A stretch of DNA of 5,589 bases, from assembly GCA_937871115.1 (NCBI GenBank), contig CALMXW010000054.1, positions 1 to 5,589 on the forward strand, written 5' to 3'. The translations under genes were made by a program, and so were the position numbers. Of this stretch, positions 1 to 5,280 are shown piece after piece. The notes under the pieces were generated by a model, which was given only the letters and a program-made list of their open reading frames with translations, had not been told where the DNA came from and did not search any database. Source of the DNA: an uncultured bacterium (lineage in GTDB: Bacteria > Patescibacteriota > Minisyncoccia > Phycocordibacterales > CAIJYI01). Positions within the stretch are counted from its first letter, which is position 1, and each line of letters opens with the position of its first letter.

Positions 1-152
1 CACCTTCCGTTGTTGACCTCCTCTACAGGAAGTACCAAGTTTTCTTTTACCCAACTTTCCCACGGGGTTTCTGACTTCGCGCTTTCAGCTACGGCAGGCG
101 TCAGCAGGCTCAGGAAAACCAGTACAATCACGCCGACTCGTTGTAGGTCCAT
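1..152 (-). CDS. Small exported protein of unknown function, N-terminal part (3' end outside window)
   Basis: The frame opens with ATG at 152-150 and stays open for 50 codons to the left edge, so only the N-terminus is visible. Residues 1-22 form a Sec signal peptide: a short charged start (MDLQR), a hydrophobic core VGVIVLVFLSLL, then TPAVA, with a likely signal peptidase I cut after A22 (AVA|ES). There is no lipobox cysteine, so it should not be a lipoprotein. The visible mature part is polar and begins ESAKSETPWESWVKENL. The start is supported by a strong Shine-Dalgarno, AAGGAGAGG, just upstream and by a promoter beyond it. The family is not recognised. It follows clpP on the same strand, but a terminator and its own promoter lie between, so it is probably a separate transcript. 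Confidence 0.72.
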   Translation of the reverse strand, partial: MDLQRVGVIVLVFLSLLTPAVAESAKSETPWESWVKENLVLPVEEVNNGR

Positions 153-156
153 CGAA

Positions 157-165
157 CCTCTCCTT
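157..165 (-). promoter_or_regulatory. Ribosome binding site of the exported-protein gene
   Basis: Read on the minus strand this is AAGGAGAGG. The AAGGAG core lies 7 nt before the ATG at 152. It fixes the start of a gene too short and truncated to be called on length alone, and it contrasts with clpP, the GtrA-like gene and ileS, which have no such site. Confidence 0.75.
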
Positions 166-183
166 GGCAAAACGCTATAGGGC

Positions 184-211
184 ATAGTACCGACATCTCA
201 TATACAGTCAA
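184..211 (-). promoter_or_regulatory. Predicted sigma-70-type promoter for the exported-protein gene
   Basis: On the minus strand a -35 box TTGACT (211-206) and a -10 box TACTAT (189-184) are separated by 16 nt. The -35 matches consensus at 5 of 6 positions and the -10 at 4 of 6. The expected start near 177 gives a leader of about 25 nt that includes the Shine-Dalgarno. The -35 lies just behind the clpP terminator hairpin. Confidence 0.5.
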
Positions 212-220
212 ACAAATCCG

Positions 221-251
221 GCGCGGGCCAGAATATTTCTTTGGCCCGCGC
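221..251 (-). terminator. Hairpin terminator downstream of clpP
   Basis: Perfect 10-bp inverted repeat GCGCGGGCCA / TGGCCCGCGC around an 11-nt A/T-rich loop, beginning about 30 nt after the clpP stop. On the minus strand the hairpin is followed by CGGATTTGTTTG, a weak U-rich tail; on the plus strand nothing T-rich follows. The direction is therefore minus. The stem is strong but the tail is imperfect, so termination may be incomplete. Confidence 0.7.
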
Positions 252-282
252 AGGATGTATACCAAAACCACTGTAGAACCAA

Positions 283-864
283 CTATTTCTTCGATTTGTA
301 GATTTCATCAATCAGACCGTACTTCTTTGCTTCGTCTGCATCCATAAAGAAGTCGCGTTCAACGTCCTTTTCAATCTTTGCAATCGTTTGGCCGGTCGCT
401 TTTGCGAGAAATTTATTCAAGCGTTCACGAGTCTTGATGATGTGGCGGGCACTGATTTCGATATCAGTTGCCTGACCTTCAACGCCTCCCATCACCTGGT
501 GGATCATCACCTCGGCATTCGGGAGCACGAATCGCTTGCCCTTTTTTCCAGAAGAGAGGAGTACGGCACCCATCGAAGCGGCGATACCGACGCAGATAGT
601 AGAGACATCAGGCTTGATGTGCTCCATGGTGTCGTAAATAGCGAGACCAGCGGTGACAGAACCTCCCGGGCTGTTGATATAGAGCATGATATCTTTCTTC
701 GGGTCCTCGGCTTCGAGGAAGAGGAGCTGGGCAATGACGATATTTGCCACGTGGTCGTCTATTGGCCCGGCAAGGAAGACGATGCGCTCGCGGAGAAGGC
801 GGGAATAAATGTCGTACGCCCGCTCTCCAAACTGCGATTTCTCTATGACGGTTGGGATAAGCAT
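283..864 (-). CDS. clpP: ATP-dependent Clp protease proteolytic subunit ClpP
   Basis: A 193-residue serine peptidase (family S14) that forms the tetradecameric proteolytic barrel working with Clp ATPases (ClpX, ClpA or ClpC) in cytoplasmic protein turnover. The catalytic triad is intact: Ser97 in GIAASMGA, His122 in [10 protein letters not shown] and Asp171 in [11 protein letters not shown]. These positions equal the numbering of mature E. coli ClpP, so this protein appears to lack the N-terminal propeptide. The family signatures [19 protein letters not shown] and GQATDIEI are present and the length is normal. The start LIPTVIE is where other ClpPs begin. No Shine-Dalgarno precedes the ATG (upstream is AATCAAACAAAACC). 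A strong promoter lies about 35 nt upstream and a hairpin follows the TAG stop. No Clp ATPase gene is adjacent in this window. Confidence 0.98.
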   Translation of the reverse strand: MLIPTVIEKSQFGERAYDIYSRLLRERIVFLAGPIDDHVANIVIAQLLFLEAEDPKKDIMLYINSPGGSVTAGLAIYDTMEHIKPDVSTICVGIAASMGAVLLSSGKKGKRFVLPNAEVMIHQVMGGVEGQATDIEISARHIIKTRERLNKFLAKATGQTIAKIEKDVERDFFMDADEAKKYGLIDEIYKSKK

Positions 865-897
865 GGTTTTGTTTGATTATGGAAATAATGTGTGCGT

Positions 898-926
898 AGT
901 ATAGCATGAGTGGAAAGTGTTGACAA
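898..926 (-). promoter_or_regulatory. Extended -10 promoter of clpP
   Basis: On the minus strand: -35 TTGTCA (926-921), a 17-nt spacer, then -10 TATACT (903-898) preceded by TGC, the extended -10 motif. Both boxes match consensus at 5 of 6 positions. Transcription should start near 891, giving a leader of about 26 nt that contains no Shine-Dalgarno. The -35 overlaps a perfect TTGACA on the opposite strand (920-925). Confidence 0.72.
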
Positions 927-971
927 GATGGTAAAAGTTTGGCAATCTGACGATGGCAACATTCGAACTTT

Positions 972-976
972 AGGAG
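972..976 (+). promoter_or_regulatory. Ribosome binding site of the 61-residue protein gene
   Basis: AGGAG (within TTTAGGAGTTTG) lies 6 nt before the ATG at 983, an ideal spacing. It is the main support for this small gene being translated and for its start. Confidence 0.75.
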
Positions 977-982
977 TTTGTT

Positions 983-1168
983 ATGGGTAAACCTCGCACC
1001 TTTGCACAGTCTGTGGCAGGCACCGTTCTTCCTTATATGAAAACAATCAGCGCGATAACCATTGGCGCGGTGTTGATAGAAGTCGAGGCACCCATTGTTG
1101 TGCTCGCTGGCATTGTGTCCATCGCCTATGGTGTCCGGAATGCCTACGATTTTCTACGCAATAATTAG
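983..1168 (+). CDS. Small hydrophobic protein of unknown function, 61 residues
   Basis: A complete short gene: good Shine-Dalgarno, ATG start, TAG stop, and a rho-independent terminator starting 15 nt after the stop, so it looks like a monocistronic unit. The protein has a basic N-terminus (MGKPR), a moderately hydrophobic stretch at about residues 11-32, and a more hydrophobic stretch at about 37-50 (PIVVLAGIVSIAYG). Two glutamates (E33, E35) lie between them. It ends in a polar tail, VRNAYDFLRNN. This could be a membrane hairpin or one transmembrane helix with an amphipathic helix; it has no signal-peptidase site. The family is not recognised. No clear plus-strand promoter was found: a perfect -35-like TTGACA (920-925) lacks a good -10 at 16-18 nt. 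A weaker pair, TTGATT (873-878) and TAGTAT (897-902), overlaps the clpP promoter. Confidence 0.7.
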   Translation: MGKPRTFAQSVAGTVLPYMKTISAITIGAVLIEVEAPIVVLAGIVSIAYGVRNAYDFLRNN

Positions 1169-1183
1169 AAGGAACAAAGATTA

Positions 1184-1220
1184 AACCCCGGCAGCACTAG
1201 TGCGAGCCGGGGTTGTTTTT
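1184..1220 (+). terminator. Rho-independent terminator after the 61-residue protein gene
   Basis: Perfect 9-bp stem AACCCCGGC (1184-1192) / GCCGGGGTT (1206-1214) followed by GTTTTTG on the plus strand. The loop contains a further palindrome, GCACTAGTGC (1194-1203), which could extend the structure. The stem and T-run lie just before the -10 box of the next gene, so termination and initiation are packed into about 60 bp. Confidence 0.88.
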
Positions 1221-1233
1221 GTCTTTGGTGTTG

Positions 1234-1239
1234 TATACT
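1234..1239 (+). promoter_or_regulatory. -10 box predicted to give a leaderless GtrA-like mRNA
   Basis: TATACT (5 of 6 to consensus) ends exactly 6 nt before the ATG at 1246, so transcription would start at or next to the start codon. There is no Shine-Dalgarno. The -35 is weak: TTGTTT at 1213-1218, with a short 15-nt spacer, overlaps the preceding terminator. Confidence 0.5.
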
Positions 1240-1245
1240 AAAAGC

Positions 1246-1647
1246 ATGAACCCACTCGCTCTTCGGCGATTTTTGAAATACTCTACTGTCGGGGTCTCTA
1301 CTTTTTGTCTCGATCTTTTTCTTCTCTTTATTCTCACTGATTTTTTCTTGTGGAATTACGTGATAAGTGCGGGAGTGGCTTTTACACTCGCCGTGTCTGT
1401 GAATTATTACTTCAGTCGGCGATTTGTCTTTCGTGGTACGTTGCGATCTGCTGGCGAGGGATATGCGGTTTTTCTCGGCATTGCGGGGACGGGGCTTGTG
1501 GCGGTGATGGTGCTGATGGGTGTCTTTGTGGAAGTACTGCACCTCAATTATCTCTTCTCGCGCGTTATTATCGCGGGTGTCGTGGGGATATGGAATTATT
1601 TTATGAATCTGTACGTGAATTTCAAAGTGGCGGGGAAATACGAATAG
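1246..1647 (+). CDS. GtrA-family four-helix membrane protein
   Basis: A 133-residue integral membrane protein. Hydrophobic segments lie at about residues 10-31, 36-56, 73-95 and 100-124, the four-helix layout of the GtrA family. The N-terminal signature FLKYSTVGVSTFCLDL fits, and helices 2 and 4 end in matching motifs: NYYFSRRFVF (53-62) and NYFMNLYVNF (117-126). This repeat agrees with the family's internal two-helix duplication. GtrA proteins are thought to move polyprenyl-phosphate-linked sugars across the membrane or assist polysaccharide and teichoic acid glycosylation; the substrate cannot be told here, and no glycosyltransferase is adjacent. The ATG at 1246 is preferred over the TTG at 1213. 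The TTG lies inside the terminator stem and would add non-family residues, whereas the ATG sits 6 nt after a -10 box. Confidence 0.88.
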   Translation: MNPLALRRFLKYSTVGVSTFCLDLFLLFILTDFFLWNYVISAGVAFTLAVSVNYYFSRRFVFRGTLRSAGEGYAVFLGIAGTGLVAVMVLMGVFVEVLHLNYLFSRVIIAGVVGIWNYFMNLYVNFKVAGKYE

Positions 1648-1689
1648 GCGAGCCGCCCCAATCTAGGGTTACTGTTTTTGGGCGCATTG

Positions 1690-1698
1690 TGATATATT
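1690..1698 (+). promoter_or_regulatory. Extended -10 promoter predicted to give leaderless ileS mRNA
   Basis: TGATATATT is an extended -10 (TGn plus TATATT, 5 of 6 to consensus). The box ends exactly 6 nt before the ileS ATG at 1705, the same spacing as at the GtrA-like gene. No Shine-Dalgarno is present (TTCAAC precedes the ATG). No convincing -35 is seen, which is tolerable for an extended -10 promoter. Confidence 0.55.
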
Positions 1699-1704
1699 TT
1701 CAAC

Positions 1705-4700
1705 ATGACCGAAGAAACCCCTGAGAAATCTCCCGTTGCCAAGCGCGAAGAAGAGACGCTCGCTTTTTGGCGCGAGAACAAAACTTTTAAAAAAACACTC
1801 AAACAAACGGAAAAAGGTGCACCGTTTGTGTTTTATGATGGCCCGCCATTTGCGACCGGGCTTCCGCACTACGGGCACATCCTCCCGGGCACCATTAAAG
1901 ATGTCTTGCCGAGGTATCAAACAATGAAGGGTCGCTTCGTCCGTCGCGTGTGGGGGTGGGACTGCCATGGGCTTCCGGTAGAAAACTTGATCGAAAAAGA
2001 GCTTGGCCTTGCGAGCAAGAAAGATATTGAAGAAATCGGGATTGCGAAATTTAATCAAGCGGCTCGAGAGAGCGTGCTTCGCTATGATACAGAATGGAAA
2101 GACGTTGTACCACGGACGGGGAGGTGGATAGACATGGAGAATTCCTACGAAACGATGGATTCGAAATATACGGAAAGCGTGTGGTGGGCATTTAAAACTC
2201 TGTATGATAAAGGGCTCGTATACGAAGGATATAAATCCATGCACATCTGTCCTCGATGTGAGACGACGCTCGCGATTTCAGAGGTGGGGATGAATTATCA
2301 AGACGTGAAAGATATCACTGTCACAGCAAAGTTTGAGCTTGTGGACGAGCCGGGCACCTATTTCCTCGCATGGACGACGACGCCGTGGACACTTCCCGGA
2401 AATGTAGCCCTCGCAGTGGGAGCGGATATTGAATACGTGAAAGTGCAGTTTGGAGAGGAGAAATATTATCTCGCAAAAGAGAGAGTCGGGGAAGTATTTA
2501 AAGATCAAAACACCGGAGAGAAAGAAGCAGTGGCTCTTGAGACCGTGCTCGGGAAAGATCTCGCGGGGAAGGCGTATAAGCCCGTGTTTGACTATTACGC
2601 TCGCGATGAGAAATTAAAAAATCACGAAAATGGGTGGAGGGTGTACGCCGCTGATTTTGTGACGACCGATGCGGGGACGGGGATAGTGCACATTGCTCCG
2701 GCATTTGGAGAGGACGACATGAATCTTGGGCGCGAGAAAAACCTTCCGTTTGTTCAGCATGTGGGGATGGATGGCCGTTTTCGTGAGCCCGTCACAGATT
2801 TTGCTGGGCTTCAGGTAAAGAAAAAAGGCGACACACAGTCGGCCGATGTGGAGATCATAAAATATCTCGCGGGGAAAAATACGCTTTTCAAAAAAGAGAA
2901 GATCGAGCACTCGTATCCATTGTGCTGGCGATGCGACACCCCGCTCCTCAACTACGCGGCGAATTCGTGGTTTGTAAAAGTGACCGCAATGAAAGACGAC
3001 CTTGTGCGGATAAATCACGAAGAAATAAAATGGACACCGGAAGGAATCCGAGACGGTCGTTTTGGAAAATGGCTCGAGGGTGCGCGCGATTGGGCCATCT
3101 CTCGCTCGCGATATTGGGGTGCCCCGATACCGGTGTGGCGCTGCGACACGTGCAAAGAGGAAGAGGTGGTAAGCTCGTTTGAAGATATTAAAAAGCATTT
3201 CAAAGATTCCCCGCGAAATACATACTTCGTTATGCGACACGGAGAAGCGGAGAGCAACAGAGACGGTATCCTTTCTTCACGGGTAGAAAACCCGACACAT
3301 CTCACCGAGAAAGGGCGAGACGAAGTGGCGGCCACCGCGCAATCACTCGGGGCGAAACCTGATTTGATTTTTGCTTCAGATTTTCTTCGCACGAAAGAGA
3401 CAGCGGAGATAATGGCAGAAGCTTTGGGTATTCCTAAAACGGAAATTATTTACGACGCACGACTCAGAGAAATAAACGTCGGCATCTTCGACGGGAAATC
3501 TGGAGATGAGTACCACTCTTTCTTCTCCTCGTCACTGGAAAAGTTTTCCAAGAGCCCTGAAGGGGGAGAGAATCGCACCGATGTGAAAAAGCGGACGATG
3601 GAATTTCTCGAGGAAACAGACAAGGCCCACGAGGGCAAGACGATTCTCATCGTTACACACGAGTCTCCGGCACGGATGCTGTTTGCTGGAGCGAAAGGGC
3701 TTCTCGACAAAGAAGCAGCGAGCCCGAGCCCGGAGCATGTGGACTATATAAAGACTGCTGAAATTCGCGAGCTTTCATTCCTGCCGTTTCCTCACAATGA
3801 AAGGTGGGAGCTCGATTTTCACCGACCGTGTATCGACACGGTAGTGTTTACTTGTAAGTGCGGAGGAGAGATGCGCCGTGTGCCAGAGGTGTTTGATTGC
3901 TGGTTTGAATCGGGCTCAATGCCGTTTGCGCAGCATCACTATCCTTTTGAAAACAAAGAAATTTTTAATCCGAATGAGGATCGCGGTTTCCCCGCTGAAT
4001 TTATTGCCGAAGGTCTCGATCAGACACGTGGATGGTTTTACAACATGCTCGTACTCTCGGTGGGGATTTTTGGAAAGGCGGCATTTCGACACGTGGTAGT
4101 AAATGGGCTCATCCTCGCAGAAGATGGACAAAAGATGTCGAAGAAGCTCAAGAATTATCCCGACCCAATGGAGATTGTGGCGAAGTATGGTGCAGATGCT
4201 TTGCGGTATTATCTCCTCTCGTCTCCCGCTGTGCGCGGAGAAGATCTCAACTTCTCGGAAAAAAACGTGGCGGAAACGTATCGCAAAAATGTGGCGCGGC
4301 TCGAAAACGTACTTGCGTTTTATGAGATGTATCCGGTCACTAAAACATCATCGGGTGAAAAAGAAAAAAATGTTTTAGACTCGTGGATTTTTGCGCGACT
4401 CAATCAGCTCATCTCAGAAGTAACTTTCGGACTCGACATATACGAGCTCGATAAAGCCTCGCGCCCAATCGCAGATTTTATTGATGATCTCTCCACGTGG
4501 TGGCTTCGCCGTAGCCGCGAAAGGCTCAAGGGAAAATCGGGCGACGATGTCGACATGCACGCCGCACGCGCAACGCTTCAGCAGGTACTCCTCGAGCTTT
4601 CGAAAGTTATAGCCCCCTTTATGCCGTTTGTTGCGGAGACAGTCTACAAAAAAGCGGGGGGAGAGATGGAAAGCGTGCACCTCGAAAGCTGGCCCAAGGC

Positions 4701-5220
4701 GGAAGAGAATACAAAAGATGATGAAAAAATTCTTGAAGAAATGGTAGAGGTTCGTAATGTTGTAGCACTGGGGCTTGAAGCGCGTGCAAAAGCGGGAATT
4801 AAAGTGCGTCAGCCACTACAGGAAATTACAGTTGAAAACCATTTGGTACATTTCCATGATAATGACCAGCTCATTGACTTAATAAAAGAGGAAGTGAATA
4901 TTAAAGAAGTATTTTTCGTCTCCCCGTTGCGTTCTTTTGTTGAGCTCGATACCGAGATTACCCCGGAGCTCAAAGAAGAGGGGACGGTGCGCGAGCTCAT
5001 TCGCAACTTGCAAGAGTTTCGAAAAGAAAGTGGCATGCACCCCGACGAAAAAGACAAAACGCTTGTGGTGGAGGCTGATGAAGCGGGAAAGAAATTTGTA
5101 GAAAAATACAGAGAAGAAATACAGCGTGCGGCATTGTTTGCGAAAATAGAATTTGGCGATGTGAGTGGTGGGCAAGAGGTGAAAGCCGATGAAATTTCTC
5201 TCAAAGTTCGTCTCGGATAA
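1705..5220 (+). CDS. ileS: Isoleucyl-tRNA synthetase, type 2, with an inserted histidine-phosphatase domain
   Basis: Class Ia synthetase that charges tRNA-Ile with isoleucine in the cytoplasm; 1171 residues, longer than usual. The class I signature is HYGH (55-58) in ATGLPHYGHIL; WGWDCHGLPVE follows at 83-93, and KMSKK lies at 810-814. The editing (CP1) domain spans about 200-400 and keeps its Thr-rich loop TTTPWTLPGN (224-233), plus His329 and Asp338 in HIAPAFGEDD. Zinc knuckle 1 is C182/C185 with C407/C410; knuckle 2 is C480/C483 with C717/C719. RYWGAPIPVW and DCWFESGSMPFAQ frame the second half of the active site. The anticodon-binding helical domain covers about 890-1030, followed by the long C-terminal region typical of type 2 enzymes. 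The sequence style is eukaryotic/archaeal (ileS2), not that of common bacterial IleRS. Residues about 503-696 are an extra domain, described separately. The start is clear from the family N-terminus and the -10 box. Confidence 0.97.
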   Translation: MTEETPEKSPVAKREEETLAFWRENKTFKKTLKQTEKGAPFVFYDGPPFATGLPHYGHILPGTIKDVLPRYQTMKGRFVRRVWGWDCHGLPVENLIEKELGLASKKDIEEIGIAKFNQAARESVLRYDTEWKDVVPRTGRWIDMENSYETMDSKYTESVWWAFKTLYDKGLVYEGYKSMHICPRCETTLAISEVGMNYQDVKDITVTAKFELVDEPGTYFLAWTTTPWTLPGNVALAVGADIEYVKVQFGEEKYYLAKERVGEVFKDQNTGEKEAVALETVLGKDLAGKAYKPVFDYYARDEKLKNHENGWRVYAADFVTTDAGTGIVHIAPAFGEDDMNLGREKNLPFVQHVGMDGRFREPVTDFAGLQVKKKGDTQSADVEIIKYLAGKNTLFKKEKIEHSYPLCWRCDTPLLNYAANSWFVKVTAMKDDLVRINHEEIKWTPEGIRDGRFGKWLEGARDWAISRSRYWGAPIPVWRCDTCKEEEVVSSFEDIKKHFKDSPRNTYFVMRHGEAESNRDGILSSRVENPTHLTEKGRDEVAATAQSLGAKPDLIFASDFLRTKETAEIMAEALGIPKTEIIYDARLREINVGIFDGKSGDEYHSFFSSSLEKFSKSPEGGENRTDVKKRTMEFLEETDKAHEGKTILIVTHESPARMLFAGAKGLLDKEAASPSPEHVDYIKTAEIRELSFLPFPHNERWELDFHRPCIDTVVFTCKCGGEMRRVPEVFDCWFESGSMPFAQHHYPFENKEIFNPNEDRGFPAEFIAEGLDQTRGWFYNMLVLSVGIFGKAAFRHVVVNGLILAEDGQKMSKKLKNYPDPMEIVAKYGADALRYYLLSSPAVRGEDLNFSEKNVAETYRKNVARLENVLAFYEMYPVTKTSSGEKEKNVLDSWIFARLNQLISEVTFGLDIYELDKASRPIADFIDDLSTWWLRRSRERLKGKSGDDVDMHAARATLQQVLLELSKVIAPFMPFVAETVYKKAGGEMESVHLESWPKAEENTKDDEKILEEMVEVRNVVALGLEARAKAGIKVRQPLQEITVENHLVHFHDNDQLIDLIKEEVNIKEVFFVSPLRSFVELDTEITPELKEEGTVRELIRNLQEFRKESGMHPDEKDKTLVVEADEAGKKFVEKYREEIQRAALFAKIEFGDVSGGQEVKADEISLKVRLG
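3211..3792 (+). other. Histidine-phosphatase (phosphoglycerate-mutase-like) domain inserted in frame in IleRS
   Basis: Residues about 503-696 of the synthetase match the histidine phosphatase superfamily, branch 1 (GpmB/CobC/PhoE-like). The nucleophile motif is RHGEAESN (Arg511, His512), followed by LTEKGRDE (533-540). The second arginine is Arg562 in SDFLRTKETAEIM, the acid/base glutamate is Glu589 in LREINVGIFDG, and the second histidine is His652 in LIVTHESPARML. All five expected catalytic positions are therefore occupied, and about 190 residues is the size of a whole free-standing phosphatase. Known family members pass phosphate through a phospho-histidine on small molecules or proteins; the substrate here cannot be predicted. 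The domain lies between C480/C483 and C717/C719, with short linkers (KKHFKDSPRN before, FPHNERWELDF after). Codon style resembles the rest of the gene and there is no frameshift or stop, so it is an integral part and not a recent insertion. Confidence 0.92.
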
Positions 5221-5231
5221 TTTCGAGAAAT

Positions 5232-5263
5232 AAAAAGCCAGCCCGGGAGTGCTCTCGGGCTGG
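5232..5263 (-). terminator. Hairpin terminator of the right-edge gene, shared with the ileS 3' end
   Basis: 11-bp stem (5238-5248 with 5253-5263, one G-T wobble) with a GTGC loop. Read on the minus strand it is followed by CTTTTTATTTC, a classic U-tract. On the plus strand it is followed by TGGTGGGGTCTG with no T-run. It is therefore a minus-strand terminator for the gene ending at 5281. It starts 17 nt after the ileS stop and may also define the ileS mRNA 3' end, but less efficiently. Confidence 0.82.
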
Positions 5264-5280
5264 TGGGGTCTGTGTGTGAC

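Noticed and set aside
388..876. A 162-residue open frame on the plus strand opposite clpP
   Set aside because: It lies entirely antisense to a clear clpP, has no Shine-Dalgarno and its translation shows no family features; it is a shadow of clpP codon bias.
1213..1245. TTG at 1213 as the start of the GtrA-like gene
   Set aside because: It lies within the stem of the preceding terminator and would add 11 residues not seen in the family; ATG 1246 fits the -10 spacing and the family N-terminus.
1653..1685. Imperfect inverted repeat CCGCCCCAA / TTGGGCG between the GtrA-like gene and ileS as a terminator
   Set aside because: The arms need a bulge, the loop is about 16 nt and the downstream T content belongs to the ileS -10 region; too weak to call.
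1669..3240. Long open frames of 191 and 208 residues antisense to ileS
   Set aside because: They mirror the strongly coding ileS strand, have no start signals and no recognisable protein features.
3211..3792. The phosphatase segment as a recent horizontal insertion or mobile element cargo in ileS
   Set aside because: There are no flanking repeats or inverted ends, the frame is intact and the codon style matches its surroundings; it looks long established.
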